From NCBI GenBank assembly GCA_965267435.1, contig OZ253960.1:6944001-7008000 (forward strand): a stretch of DNA of 64,000 nucleotides, in the 5' to 3' direction. Under the pieces are notes generated by a model. That model made no database searches. It was given only the letters and a program-made list of their open reading frames with translations, and was not told the DNA's origin. This stretch comes from JAWPMT01 sp965267435 (GTDB taxonomy: Bacteria > Bacteroidota > Bacteroidia > Cytophagales > Cyclobacteriaceae). The position numbers and the translations under genes were made by a program. Below, one piece after another: positions 26,150-35,165 of this stretch (positions are counted from its first letter, which is position 1; every line of letters starts with the position of its first letter).

Positions 26150-27088
26150 ATGAAAGTAACAGTAGTCGGTGCAGGTGCCGTCGGCGCGACTTGCGCCGAG
26201 AATATCGCAAGAAAATCACTGTGCGAAGAGGTCGTGCTGCTGGACATCAAGGATGGTCTCGCTGAAGGCAAGGCCATGGATATGAACCAGACGGCGACCC
26301 TCAATGGATTTGATACCAAGATCATAGGGTCCACCAATGACTATGTCGCGACGGAGAACTCCGAAGTCGTCGTCATCACATCTGGTATCCCCAGGAAGCC
26401 AGGCATGACCCGCGAGGAGTTGATTGGGACCAACGCCGGTATTGTGAAGTCTGTTACTGAGAATATCCTGAAGCACACCCCCAATCCCATCATCATAGTG
26501 ATCAGCAATCCGATGGACACGATGACCTACCTGTCGGCAAAGGCCAGCGGTCTGTCGAAGGAACGGATCATCGGTATGGGTGGTATCCTGGATAGTAGCA
26601 GGTTTAAGTATCGCCTGAGCGAGGCCATTGGTTGTTCACCTAATGATTTGCAAGGAGTGGTGATTGGCGGCCATGGTGATACCACCATGATTCCTTTGAT
26701 ACAGCATGCCTCTTACAATGGCTCGCCCGTGACCAATTATCTAAGTGCTGAGCAGCAACAGAGCGTGGTGCAGGAGACCATGGTAGGTGGTGCTACTCTC
26801 ACAAAATTGATCGGAACATCAGCTTGGTATGCTCCCGGTGCGGCCGGTGCATATCTTGTGGAAAGTATTGTGCGCGACCAAAAGAAATTATTCCCATGCT
26901 GTGTCTATCTTGAGGGCGAGTACGGTCAAGACGACATTTGCATAGGTGTACCTGTCGTTGTTGGAAAAGATGGTTGGGAGAAAATTGTTGAATTCAACCT
27001 CAGTACTGACGAAAAAGAGAAATTCACTGCCAGTGCCGATGCAGTTAGAAAAATGAATTCGGTGCTTTCAGATATGAATCTGGTTTAG
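26150..27088 (+). CDS. mdh: Malate dehydrogenase
   Basis: This TCA-cycle enzyme oxidises malate to oxaloacetate with NAD. It is 312 residues, of the LDH-like MDH type: GxGxxG at 7-12, NAD-binding Asp32, the substrate arginines in PRKPGMTREE (Arg82, Arg88), NPMDTMTYLS, GILDSSRFKYRL (Asp148, Arg151), and catalytic His175 in GGHGDTTMIPL. Arg at position 82 marks malate rather than lactate specificity. It has its own promoter and terminator, so it is monocistronic. Confidence 0.96.
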   Translation: MKVTVVGAGAVGATCAENIARKSLCEEVVLLDIKDGLAEGKAMDMNQTATLNGFDTKIIGSTNDYVATENSEVVVITSGIPRKPGMTREELIGTNAGIVKSVTENILKHTPNPIIIVISNPMDTMTYLSAKASGLSKERIIGMGGILDSSRFKYRLSEAIGCSPNDLQGVVIGGHGDTTMIPLIQHASYNGSPVTNYLSAEQQQSVVQETMVGGATLTKLIGTSAWYAPGAAGAYLVESIVRDQKKLFPCCVYLEGEYGQDDICIGVPVVVGKDGWEKIVEFNLSTDEKEKFTASADAVRKMNSVLSDMNLV

Positions 27089-27116
27089 CCATTTGATGAC
27101 AGAAACAAAACAAGAG

Positions 27117-27152
27117 AACCGCTTCTGCCTTGTAGGGAGAAGCGGTTTTTTT
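27117..27152 (+). terminator. Rho-independent terminator of mdh
   Basis: AACCGCTTCT (27117-27126) and AGAAGCGGTT (27138-27147) form a perfect 10-bp stem followed by seven T residues. It may also stop the leftward small gene that ends at 27172, as A residues precede the stem. Confidence 0.9.
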
Positions 27153-27171
27153 ATGTGATTATCTAACCAAC

Positions 27172-27399
27172 CTAGGCGGCTCGATTACTTGAATTGTCAT
27201 TCTCAAACCTGGCGGCATTGAGTTCCTTCACGATTTTTTGCGCCAGTTTGGCTGTCAAATTCTTGATTTCATAAATGATTTCCAGGTCGTTGCTCACCTG
27301 CCTTGTGCTTTGAAATACCTGCCACGACCCGAATTCGTATCTGTTTGTGCGGGGATCGAACCATATCACCCCAACACTTCTATCTTCCATCTTGCGCAT
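27172..27399 (-). CDS. Small unknown protein convergent with mdh
   Basis: 75 residues from the ATG at 27399, or 72 from a second ATG at 27390. It begins MRKMEDRSVGVIWFDPRTNR, then YEFGSWQVFQSTRQVSNDLEI, with a predicted C-terminal helix (NLTAKLAQKIVKELNAARF). The open frame extends upstream to 27651, but that part lies across the ppk1 start and has no good ATG. It has no signal peptide or membrane segment. The family is not recognised. Its 5' region is shared with divergent ppk1. Confidence 0.55.
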   Translation of the reverse strand: MRKMEDRSVGVIWFDPRTNRYEFGSWQVFQSTRQVSNDLEIIYEIKNLTAKLAQKIVKELNAARFENDNSSNRAA

Positions 27400-27520
27400 G
27401 ATCCTTTTATTTGTCTGTGAAACGAATAAAAATGCCACAATTGCATTTTCAGTATATTTTTTTTCACTGAACAAATTACGTGCCGCTTTGGTCCCGGTGC
27501 GCCTTCCGAAAGCCCCAGGT

Positions 27521-27554
27521 TTTGCCTTGCATTGGGTGCTGGTCTTTATTTTTG
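27521..27554 (+). promoter_or_regulatory. Possible promoter of ppk1
   Basis: TTTG (27521-27524), a 22-base spacer and TATTTTTG (27547-27554). The -7 box fits TAnnTTTG and ends only four bases before the ATG, so the mRNA would be leaderless or nearly so. Confidence 0.45.
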
Positions 27555-27558
27555 GGTA

Positions 27559-29661
27559 ATGCACGAACACAATGAAGAACTGATTTCCAGCAGTGACCTT
27601 GTTAGCCGCGACTTGAGTTGGATCCGCTTCAATCGAAGAGTACTGGATCAAGCAAAGAAAGAAGATCGTAGCGTCATCGACCGGCTGAAATTTCTGGCCA
27701 TCACAGCCAGCAACGCGGACGAGTTCTTCATGATCAGGGTCGGTAGTTTATACAACTATCTCGATTACGGGTCAGAGAGGGTCGACTATTCCGGACTGCA
27801 TGTGATCCCATTCAAAGAAACGCTCTTCAGGGAATGGAAGCTTTTTAGTAAAGACCAAAATACTTGCTTCACAAAGGTCCTGGTTCCCAAGTTCGAAGAG
27901 ACAGGGTTCAAAATAGTCACATATGAGGAACTGCTCGAGTCCGAGCAAGCCAAGGTAACGGCCTACTTTGACAAGATGGTGTTTCCGATGCTTACACCTA
28001 TGGTCTATGACTCTTACCACTCCTTTCCGATCTTGATGAACAACGTCCTCATCTTCGGGGTCGTGACCAAGGGCATCGATCAAAAGGAGAAGAAGAAGAT
28101 GTCTTTTGTTCAGATCCCCCAGAATATTCCTCGCTTCTTTGAGATTGATCGAGACGACTTGAAGCTGTTTGTGCCCGTTGAGGAGATCGTTCGTGAGCAT
28201 ATCGACGCATTGTTTAAAAACGTCCGACTGGTTTCCAAAACACTTTTCCGCCTTACAAGAAATGGTGACTTCACTCTGGAGGAATCTGAGGACATCGAAG
28301 CAAATTTCCTGGAGGAACTAAAGAAGAAACTCAAGACACGTAAAACGGGGCGTGTTGTGCGCCTGGAGGTCAACTCAAAGCCCGACAAGTGGCTCATGCG
28401 CCAATTGATCGAGCGATGGGAAATCGATGACGACAACATCGTTGCCATCAACTCCCCGGCGATGATTGACTATACGGGGCTGTGGCAGATCGTCAATCAC
28501 CCTGCATTCTCGCGATTCAGAACCGAAATGCCAGCACCAGTGCCACCGCTTAGTATGCAGGAGTACAGTGAACAAAGCATCTTCAAAATCCTGAAAGACC
28601 GGGACATTCTGCTGCATCAACCGTACAACAGCATCGAGCCGCTCCTCGATTTACTGGAGTCCGCCGCGGAGGACCCGAACGTCCTGTCGATCAAGTTGAC
28701 AATATATCGCCTGGCGAAAGACTCAAGGGTGATTGCCGCATTGCTGGAAGCTGCAGAAAATGGCAAGCACGTCTCCGTGCTCTTCGAAGTGAAGGCCAGG
28801 TTTGACGAAGAAAACAATATGCGCCAGGCGCAACGCCTGCAGCGTGCAGGGTGCTTCGTGATCTACGGCGTCGGGACGCTCAAGACACACACCAAGCTGC
28901 TGTTGATCGTCCGCAAGGAGCGAGAGAAGGTACGCCGCTATGTGCACATGTCCAGCGGAAACTACAATGAGTCCACTGCGAGGCTTTACACGGACATCGG
29001 CTACATGACCACAGATGACAGCTATGCCAACGATGTCCAGGAATTCTTCAATGTAATTACCGGCCACTCTTTTCCAATTCACTACGAGAACCTGATCACG
29101 GCGCCTCGTGATATGCGCTCCAAGCTGATTGAGCTCATTGCCAAGGAAGAGGAGAATGCCAGGAATGGGCTGCCATCTGGTATCGTGATCAAGATGAACT
29201 CCCTTCAGGACAAGGATACGATTATGGCGCTGTATTCCGCCTCGCAAGCAGGTGTGCCCATTCAGCTGATCGTACGAGGCATATGCTGCTTGCGCCCTAA
29301 ACGACCCGGGTTAAGTGAGAATATTGAAGTACGATCCATCGTCGGAGATTATCTGGAGCACTCACGCATCTTCTACTTTCACAACCATGGAGACCCCGTG
29401 GTGTATTCTGGTAGTGCGGATATCATGGTTCGCAGTTTTGACCGTCGATTGGAGTCGCTATTCCTGATCCGTGATGAGTTTTTGAGAAAGCAGGCCATCA
29501 ATATCCTGGTCTACAATCTCCGGGACAATTCGAACGCCTATGAAATGCTGGAGGACGGCAGCTACCGACCGATGCGAAATCGTCAAGAACCGTTCAATAT
29601 TCATCGCGAATTTTACGATGTCACTAAGGAAGTTGTGATGGAGGCCAAGCTATTTTCTTAG
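27559..29661 (+). CDS. ppk1: Polyphosphate kinase 1
   Basis: PPK1 reversibly makes polyphosphate from ATP. 700 residues from the ATG at 27559; a TTG nine codons upstream lies in the promoter and is not preferred. The N-domain reads SRDLSWIRFNRRVLDQA and RLKFLAITASNADEFFMIRVG. The catalytic domains contain QSIFKILKDRDILLHQPYNSIEPLLDLL, IKLTIYRLAKDSRVIAALLEA and the autophosphorylated histidine in GTLKTHTK (His444). The C-terminal VRGICCLRPKRPGLSENIEVRSIVGDYLEHSRI matches the family. Length is normal. It is probably involved in phosphate storage and stress survival. Confidence 0.95.
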   Translation: MHEHNEELISSSDLVSRDLSWIRFNRRVLDQAKKEDRSVIDRLKFLAITASNADEFFMIRVGSLYNYLDYGSERVDYSGLHVIPFKETLFREWKLFSKDQNTCFTKVLVPKFEETGFKIVTYEELLESEQAKVTAYFDKMVFPMLTPMVYDSYHSFPILMNNVLIFGVVTKGIDQKEKKKMSFVQIPQNIPRFFEIDRDDLKLFVPVEEIVREHIDALFKNVRLVSKTLFRLTRNGDFTLEESEDIEANFLEELKKKLKTRKTGRVVRLEVNSKPDKWLMRQLIERWEIDDDNIVAINSPAMIDYTGLWQIVNHPAFSRFRTEMPAPVPPLSMQEYSEQSIFKILKDRDILLHQPYNSIEPLLDLLESAAEDPNVLSIKLTIYRLAKDSRVIAALLEAAENGKHVSVLFEVKARFDEENNMRQAQRLQRAGCFVIYGVGTLKTHTKLLLIVRKEREKVRRYVHMSSGNYNESTARLYTDIGYMTTDDSYANDVQEFFNVITGHSFPIHYENLITAPRDMRSKLIELIAKEEENARNGLPSGIVIKMNSLQDKDTIMALYSASQAGVPIQLIVRGICCLRPKRPGLSENIEVRSIVGDYLEHSRIFYFHNHGDPVVYSGSADIMVRSFDRRLESLFLIRDEFLRKQAINILVYNLRDNSNAYEMLEDGSYRPMRNRQEPFNIHREFYDVTKEVVMEAKLFS

Positions 29662-29719
29662 CTGCTGAGGCCTTTTAAAGGTCTTTGGGTCTGCCAGCTG
29701 ATTTTGAGGCAACACGACT

Positions 29720-29727
29720 TATATTTG
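29720..29727 (+). promoter_or_regulatory. Probable -7 promoter box of the long-chain-base operon
   Basis: TATATTTG followed by CGGGG matches the Bacteroidota -7 motif. It would give a leader of about 60 bases that contains the hairpin at 29747-29779. No -33 TTTG is present at the standard distance. Confidence 0.5.
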
Positions 29728-29746
29728 CGGGGTTGAAATTCCGGGC

Positions 29747-29779
29747 ACTGCCTGAAAAGGTAGTTTGTTCGCAGGCAGT
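29747..29779 (+). promoter_or_regulatory. Leader hairpin ahead of the SPT-like gene
   Basis: ACTGCCTG (29747-29754) and CAGGCAGT (29772-29779) form a perfect 8-bp stem with a 17-base loop. It ends 16 bases before the ATG and has no T run, so it is not a terminator. It may stabilise the mRNA or affect ribosome access. Its role is unknown. Confidence 0.4.
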
Positions 29780-29795
29780 TTATAAACATTGATAG

Positions 29796-31001
29796 ATGAG
29801 TTCTTTACGAGAAAGAACAAAAAAATATACCGAGCCACAGCGAGTGCAGAAGCTGGGTTTTTACTCATACTTCAGGGAACTAGAGTCTAGTCAAAGCACC
29901 GAAGTAATATATCAGGGTCGAAAAGTGTTGATGTTTGGGTCTAATAGCTACCTGGGCTTGAACAGCGATCCACGAGTAAAAGAAGCTTGCATCAAAGCTG
30001 TGGAGAAGTATGGTTCTGGCTGTGGAGGATCACGTTTCTTGAATGGAACCATTGATCTTCATGTCCAGCTCGAGCAGCAGTTGGCCGACTTTCTCCGCAA
30101 GGAAGCGGTCATTGCCTACAGTACCGGTTTTCAGGTCAATCTCGGAGTTATCCCTGCGCTCACTGGCAAGGGGGACTTCATCATCCTCGACACACATGAT
30201 CATGCCTCGATCATAGAGGGTAGTCGATTGTCTCAGGCGACGACTGTTTTCTTCAAGCACAATGACATGAAATCCCTGGAGACGAAGTTGAAGGGGTGTG
30301 GCCAGGAGGCCTTTAAGTTGATCGTGGTCGATGGTGTCTTTAGTATGGAAGGCGACATTGCCAATTTGCCCGAAATTGTCCGCATGGCGAAGGAGTACAA
30401 CGCCACAGTCATGTGTGATTGCGCACACGCCGTAGGCGTGATTGGTGAAAATGGTCGGGGCACGTTGTCTCACCACAATGTGGAGGACGATGTTGAGCTA
30501 ATGGGTGGCACATTCAGCAAGTCGTTTGCTTCTCTGGGAGGATTCATTGCAGGTGATGCCGACACCATCAACTACCTGAAGCACAACTCAAGGTCGTTCA
30601 TTTTTAGTGCGAGTATGACGCCAGCGTCGGTGGCAGCGGTGATGAAGTCACTTGAGATACTACGTACTGACCCCACTGTATTACAAAATCTTTGGGATAA
30701 CACCCATTTTGCCCAGAATTCGCTGACGTCACTTGGTTTCGATATTGGTCCAACCGAGACGCCAATTATCCCTATCTATATCAGGGATTACGAGAAGACT
30801 TTCCAGATGTCGGCGAGGCTGATTGAAGAGGACGTGTTTGTCAACACAGTCGTACCGCCAGCTGTAAGGCCGGAGGAGACGATGATCCGTTTTTCGCTTA
30901 TGGCGACACACTCGAAGGAGCAGATAGAGAGGGCTATCAATAAGATTCACAAAATCGCGAAAGAAATCGATATCCCACTCAACGTGCCCTCTAGTGTATA
31001 G
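29796..31001 (+). CDS. Alpha-oxoamine synthase: serine palmitoyltransferase or cysteate acyltransferase
   Basis: 401 residues, PLP fold type I. The enzyme condenses an amino acid with an acyl thioester to start long-chain-base synthesis. Diagnostic segments are MFGSNSYLGL, GSGCGGSRFLNGTIDLH, LDTHDHASIIEG, VDGVFSMEGDIANLPEIV and MGGTFSKSFASLGGFIA with PLP lysine K242. The PLP-Asp motif reads CDCAHAVG instead of the usual DEAHG. The N-terminus (YTEPQRVQKLGFYSYFRELES) is typical of Bacteroidota enzymes made for sphingolipids. Close homologues use cysteate instead of serine for sulfonolipids, and I cannot separate the two from sequence alone. It overlaps the next gene by 8 bases. Confidence 0.88.
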   Translation: MSSLRERTKKYTEPQRVQKLGFYSYFRELESSQSTEVIYQGRKVLMFGSNSYLGLNSDPRVKEACIKAVEKYGSGCGGSRFLNGTIDLHVQLEQQLADFLRKEAVIAYSTGFQVNLGVIPALTGKGDFIILDTHDHASIIEGSRLSQATTVFFKHNDMKSLETKLKGCGQEAFKLIVVDGVFSMEGDIANLPEIVRMAKEYNATVMCDCAHAVGVIGENGRGTLSHHNVEDDVELMGGTFSKSFASLGGFIAGDADTINYLKHNSRSFIFSASMTPASVAAVMKSLEILRTDPTVLQNLWDNTHFAQNSLTSLGFDIGPTETPIIPIYIRDYEKTFQMSARLIEEDVFVNTVVPPAVRPEETMIRFSLMATHSKEQIERAINKIHKIAKEIDIPLNVPSSV

Positions 31002-32115
31002 TGTCCAAAAGGTTGAAGATAAAGCCGGTCTCAAACGATTCGTAAAATTTCCGTTCTCCCTATATAAAGACAATCCTTATTGGGTGCCGCCCCTGACTGC
31101 GGATGAACTGACTGTTTTCAACCCGGACAAGAACCCAGCATTTGAGCATTGTGAGGCTGCCTATTGGATGGTGCTCAAGGAGGGGAAGCCGGTCGGCCGC
31201 ATTGCAGGGATTATCCACAAGACAGAAGCCGCTGAGGAAAAGGTGATCAGGTTTGGATGGATCGATTTTATCGATGACCCTGAAGTCAGCCGGCTATTAC
31301 TCGAGGCAGTTGAGAATTGGGGGAAGGCAAAGGGCCTCACTTCGATCCAGGGTCCACTGGGCTTCACAGACATGGACTTTGAGGGCATGCTTGTCGAGGG
31401 CTTCGAGTACCCGGCAACCATTGCCACAATATATAACTACCCGTACTATCCGCAGCACCTTGAAAAGCTCGGCTTCACAAAATCTGTCGATTGGGTGGAA
31501 TTGAAGGGTGATGTCCCTGATGAGGTGCCCAGGCGTCTGGCGCGCAGGGCGCAAATGGTAGAGTCTCGCTTCAAGTTTAGGAGTATCAGACTGCGGAGCA
31601 AGAAGGTAGCACAGCAATATGGCGAAGAGTTATTCGATGTGTTGAACAAAGCCTATGCGGACCTTTTTGGCTTCCACGCCCTCACTCCCAAGCAAATCAA
31701 GTTTTACATCGCCCAGTACCTGGGGTTCGTGGTGCCCGAACTGCTGAGCCTGGTGGTCAATAACGAAGGTAAATTGATAGGCTTTGCCATCACCATGCCG
31801 TCCCTATCGAAAGCATTTCAAAAAGCACGGGGGAGCTTATTTCCTTTTGGTTTCATCCATATCCTTCGGGCACTAAAGAACAACGATACCGCCGATATGT
31901 ACCTGATCGGTGTACTTCCAGAGTATCAGAAGTATGGTGTGACGGCCCTCATATTTCGAGATCTGGTGCAGGCGTACATCGATAAGGGAATAAAAGTAGC
32001 CCTGACCAACCAGATGCTCGAGACGAACTACAACGTACTGCAGCAGTTCAATGAGTTTCAGGAGAGCTCAGAGATCTACAAGAGAAGGCGCTGCTATAAG
32101 AAAGGAATTGCATGA
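30994..32115 (+). CDS. GNAT-like acyltransferase next to the SPT-like gene
   Basis: 373 residues from a GTG at 30994, overlapping the SPT-like gene. It has two GNAT-like halves. The first has FSLYKDNPYWVPPL and MVLKEGKPVGRIAGIIHK; the second has LLSLVVNNEGKLIGFAITMPSLSKA and YLIGVLPEYQKYGVTALIFRDL, which resembles the acyl-CoA-binding Q/RxxGxG/A loop. The chain ends EIYKRRRCYKKGI. Large two-half GNAT proteins of this kind lie beside SPT in many bacteria. A fatty-acyl N-acyltransferase that makes ceramide (bacterial ceramide synthase) or the N-acyl sulfonolipid is the likely role, by context. Stop and next start overlap (ATGA, 32112). Confidence 0.75.
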   Translation: MYSVQKVEDKAGLKRFVKFPFSLYKDNPYWVPPLTADELTVFNPDKNPAFEHCEAAYWMVLKEGKPVGRIAGIIHKTEAAEEKVIRFGWIDFIDDPEVSRLLLEAVENWGKAKGLTSIQGPLGFTDMDFEGMLVEGFEYPATIATIYNYPYYPQHLEKLGFTKSVDWVELKGDVPDEVPRRLARRAQMVESRFKFRSIRLRSKKVAQQYGEELFDVLNKAYADLFGFHALTPKQIKFYIAQYLGFVVPELLSLVVNNEGKLIGFAITMPSLSKAFQKARGSLFPFGFIHILRALKNNDTADMYLIGVLPEYQKYGVTALIFRDLVQAYIDKGIKVALTNQMLETNYNVLQQFNEFQESSEIYKRRRCYKKGIA

Positions 32116-32927
32116 GCGTATTTAAAGACAAAAACTACTGGGCCCTCATTCTTGGTGCCTCCAGCGGTATGGGGTTAGCGACTGCTCACAAGCTGGCTAG
32201 AGAGGGTATGAACCTGGCCCTTATTTTTCGGGAGCGACGTACGAAAGAAGAAGAAGCTGCGAAGGACTTTGATGAAATGCGCTCGCATGGTGTCAAGGTA
32301 GTTACATGGAACACCGACGCGCTCAACGAAGTGAAGCGTGAGGATACGTTGCAGCAGCTGAAAGAGCAAATTGGTGATGGAAGAGTACGCGTTCTCCTGC
32401 ATTCCATTGCGAAGGGGAATCTGAAATTGATGACAGCGGCGCCAGAGTCCGAGACCATCAGCTATCCGGCTCAAATGTTAGAGTCCACGGATTTCAACAT
32501 GACGACCGATAGCATGGCCTTTAGCCTGGTGCCATGGTTGAATGCCTTGATAGAGATGGGCGTACAAGACGAGCACATGCGTGTACTGTCACTCACAAGC
32601 GCGGGTGATGAGCGTGTATGGCGGGGTTACGCCGCAGTTGCAGCTGCTAAGGCTGCCCTGGAAGCGGTCACGAAATACATTGCCATCGAATATGCCCATT
32701 TGGGTATCACTGCCACGGTAATAGAGGCGGGCATCACGGTCACGCCGTCTATGCAGCTCATCCCCGGAAGCGATGTCATGTTGCGCAAAGCGGAAGAGCA
32801 GCACCCCAAAGGCAGACTGACCAGACCGGAGGATGTCGCTGATGTGGTTTACCTATTGTCTCGTGACGAGGCAAATTGGATTAATGGTAGTCGGCTGGTG
32901 GTGGACGGAGGTGAGCGCCTCCTATAG
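32112..32927 (+). CDS. FabL-like SDR (enoyl-ACP reductase type)
   Basis: 271 residues. The Rossmann loop is WALILGASSGMGLATAHKLA (TGxxxGxG type). The catalytic pair is spaced Tyr-x6-Lys in RGYAAVAAAKAALEAVTKYIA, the spacing of enoyl-ACP reductases FabI/FabL rather than the YxxxK of ketoreductases. The C-terminal EDVADVVYLLSRDEANWINGS and VVDGGERLL are typical SDR endings. Because fabI is present at 15.9 kb, this looks like a second, pathway-specific enoyl or long-chain reductase. It is the third gene of the SPT-like operon; a 234-base gap follows. Confidence 0.82.
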   Translation: MSVFKDKNYWALILGASSGMGLATAHKLAREGMNLALIFRERRTKEEEAAKDFDEMRSHGVKVVTWNTDALNEVKREDTLQQLKEQIGDGRVRVLLHSIAKGNLKLMTAAPESETISYPAQMLESTDFNMTTDSMAFSLVPWLNALIEMGVQDEHMRVLSLTSAGDERVWRGYAAVAAAKAALEAVTKYIAIEYAHLGITATVIEAGITVTPSMQLIPGSDVMLRKAEEQHPKGRLTRPEDVADVVYLLSRDEANWINGSRLVVDGGERLL

Positions 32928-33161
32928 TTTTCTCTCTTTTTTATGAATTGACATTCAGTCGATTACCAATTCTTTTAAAAATTTCAAAAAATTATTGGGG
33001 GTATACGAATGCTCGATTGCCTTAGGAGGAAGTAAAGCAACGTTGTGCAATTCCCAGAAGAGTGAACTCACGATTTTGGGTGTTCGAATACTTGGATAGA
33101 ATTCTATGGCCACACGCGAGCAGAGCATCGAGTATATGTTTCACAGCCTTCCTACGATTGC

Positions 33162-33632
33162 ATGGATACGGAGAAAGTAGCCTCTATGGATGACATTGTG
33201 AAACAACTACCGTACCAGAATCCATTTCTGTTCGTCGACTCTCTGACTTCTGTATCTGATGATGCCATCGAAGGCCACTACACACTCAAGGAGGACGAGT
33301 TTTTCTACAGAGGACACTTTCCTGGCAATCCTGTTACCCCCGGAGTCATTCTCACGGAGATTGCTGCTCAGATCGGTTTGGTCTCGCTTGGGATCCATCT
33401 CATACAGCCGTCAGAAGAAAAAGAAGTTGTACCCGTTTTCTCCTCAGCGAACATAGACTTCCTCAAGCCCGTTTACCCGGGAGAAAAAGTAATTGTGAAG
33501 TCAAAGAAGGAATATTTCCGTTTTGGAAAACTGAAGTGCTCAGTGGAGATGATCAATGAGGCAGACGAAATGGTCTGCAAGGGCCAGTTGTCTGGAATGG
33601 TGATGACGAAGGGAGGTGAGCATGCAAGATAA
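33162..33632 (+). CDS. FabZ-like 3-hydroxyacyl-ACP dehydratase
   Basis: 156 residues, single hotdog domain. The catalytic helix motif RGHFPGNPVTPGVILTEIAA contains the expected His52 and Glu66. LPYQNPFLFVDSLTSVSDDAIEG is the usual N-terminal strand-loop. It removes water from 3-hydroxyacyl-ACP. Met9 (33186) is an alternative start. It opens the second half of the lipid cluster and overlaps the ketoacyl synthase gene. Its close companions are different from those of a housekeeping fabZ (usually lpxC/lpxA), so a specialised acyl chain is likely. Confidence 0.88.
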   Translation: MDTEKVASMDDIVKQLPYQNPFLFVDSLTSVSDDAIEGHYTLKEDEFFYRGHFPGNPVTPGVILTEIAAQIGLVSLGIHLIQPSEEKEVVPVFSSANIDFLKPVYPGEKVIVKSKKEYFRFGKLKCSVEMINEADEMVCKGQLSGMVMTKGGEHAR

Positions 33633-34896
33633 GCGCGTGGTCATCACCGGTTTGGGCGTTGTCGCGCCCAATGGCATAGGTATTCCGTCTTTCAATGCAG
33701 CCATCCAGAATGGTGTCTCTGGCATTACACACTGGCCTGAACATGCTGACCTCAACTGGCGATGTCAGGTAGGAGGGTCTCCCGGTGTAAGTCAGGAATA
33801 TCTCAACGAGAAGCTACCGGCCTACATAGCGCAGAAACTAGGGAACATGGGCATTCTTTATGCGTGCCTGGCGGGAGTCGAGGCCTGGGAAGATGCCGGT
33901 CTTGAAGTACTGAGCAAAGAAACGGATTATGACACGGGCGCTGCATTCGGAGCCGGGGCGTTGAGCCTGGATAGCTTCATCACATCGAAGACAACCCCGA
34001 TAGACGAGGGGAACAACAAGATTTTGGGAACGGTCACCGTCCCACAGTGTATGGCCAGTGGCGCCAGCGCTTACCTCAATCAGATTCTGGGCATGGGTAA
34101 CCGGGTTATGTCCAACTCTTCTGCATGCATCACTGGTTCGGAAGCAGTATCCCAGGGATATGAGTGGATCAAGAGGGGTAAGGCAAAGAGAATGCTCTGC
34201 GGTAGTACCGAGGGCGAAGGACGATATATCTGGGCAGCCTTTGATGCGATGCGAATCCTCTGTGCAGCGCATAATGACGATCCCGAGAAGGCTTCAAGGC
34301 CCATGTCGAGCACACCCATGGGATTTGTTCCCGGTGCAGGCGCAGGGGCATTGATGCTCGAAGATCTTGACAGCGCTCTGGAGCGAGGTGCAAAGATCTA
34401 TGCCGAGATACTGGGAAGCTTCGCCAACACTGGTGGGCAGCGAAGCGGCGGGTCCATGACCGCAGCCAATCCCGAAGGCGTACAGCGATGTATCAAAGGA
34501 TGTATTGACGATGCGGGGATCTCGCCAGATGAAATTGACTACATCAACGGCCATTTGACTTCTACGAAAGGAGACGTCGTTGAAATAAGAAATTGGGTAC
34601 AGGCCCTAGGGCGGCAGGGAGATGACTTTCCCTATATCAATGCTACGAAATCGATGGTAGGGCACTGCATTGGTGGTGCGGGATCCATTGAATTGGTAGC
34701 GACCGTCTTGGCCATGACAGAAGGGTATGTTCACCCTAATCTGAATACCGAAGAAATCCACCCTGATATTCTGGATCTCGTATCAGCAGAGAAGATCCCC
34801 AATAAGAAGGTGGACAAAGACATAGACATTGCCATTAAGGCCAATTTCGGCTTTGGCGATCTTAATTGTTGTGTAATTCTCAAATCCTGGAAATAA
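33622..34896 (+). CDS. Beta-ketoacyl-ACP synthase (KAS I/II type)
   Basis: 424 residues from the ATG at 33622, which is preceded by a strong ribosome site (GGGAGGTGA) unusual for this genome; a GTG two codons upstream is possible. Thiolase-fold condensing enzyme with the Cys-His-His triad: Cys169 in SNSSACITGSEA, His311 in NGHLTSTKGD and His348 in KSMVGHCIGGAGSIE. Beginning is VVITGLGVVAPNGIGI. It elongates an acyl-ACP with malonyl-ACP. There is no adjacent chain-length-factor partner, so it acts alone like FabF. It overlaps the dehydratase gene and precedes its own ACP by 8 bases. Confidence 0.9.
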   Translation: MQDKRVVITGLGVVAPNGIGIPSFNAAIQNGVSGITHWPEHADLNWRCQVGGSPGVSQEYLNEKLPAYIAQKLGNMGILYACLAGVEAWEDAGLEVLSKETDYDTGAAFGAGALSLDSFITSKTTPIDEGNNKILGTVTVPQCMASGASAYLNQILGMGNRVMSNSSACITGSEAVSQGYEWIKRGKAKRMLCGSTEGEGRYIWAAFDAMRILCAAHNDDPEKASRPMSSTPMGFVPGAGAGALMLEDLDSALERGAKIYAEILGSFANTGGQRSGGSMTAANPEGVQRCIKGCIDDAGISPDEIDYINGHLTSTKGDVVEIRNWVQALGRQGDDFPYINATKSMVGHCIGGAGSIELVATVLAMTEGYVHPNLNTEEIHPDILDLVSAEKIPNKKVDKDIDIAIKANFGFGDLNCCVILKSWK

Positions 34897-34904
34897 ATAA
34901 AGCT

Positions 34905-35165
34905 ATGAGCAGAGAGAGTATACTAGAGACGATGAAAACCCTCATCAAACCCTACGTTGGTGATGTGACAGCTTTTGCATCAATGAATGAGAACTCAGAC
35001 CTGATCAATGATCTGAAGATCAACTCAGCGCATATCGTAGATATCGTGTTGGATATTGAGTCGGAGTTTGACATCATGATCGATGACGACGCTATCAACG
35101 ATATGGTTACAGTAGGAGCTAGCATCGACGTAGTGGAGTCCAAGCTGGCGGTTGCCGCTAGGTAA
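34905..35165 (+). CDS. Dedicated acyl carrier protein
   Basis: 86 residues from the ATG at 34905. A four-helix acidic ACP with the 4'-phosphopantetheine site at Ser41 in LKINSAHIVDIVLDIESEFDI. The usual D-S-L is N-S-A here, a variation found in specialised ACPs rather than FAS ACP. The neighbouring gene encodes a phosphopantetheinyl transferase that can load it, and the ORFs overlap by 14 bases. It most likely carries the growing chain made by the adjoining synthase and dehydratase. Confidence 0.88.
   Translation: MSRESILETMKTLIKPYVGDVTAFASMNENSDLINDLKINSAHIVDIVLDIESEFDIMIDDDAINDMVTVGASIDVVESKLAVAAR

Noticed and set aside
32928..33161. Possible short ORF and regulatory site in the gap before the dehydratase gene
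   Set aside because: The ATG ORF there is 8 codons long, and no promoter motif or hairpin was clear; T-rich sequence at the start has no stem before it.
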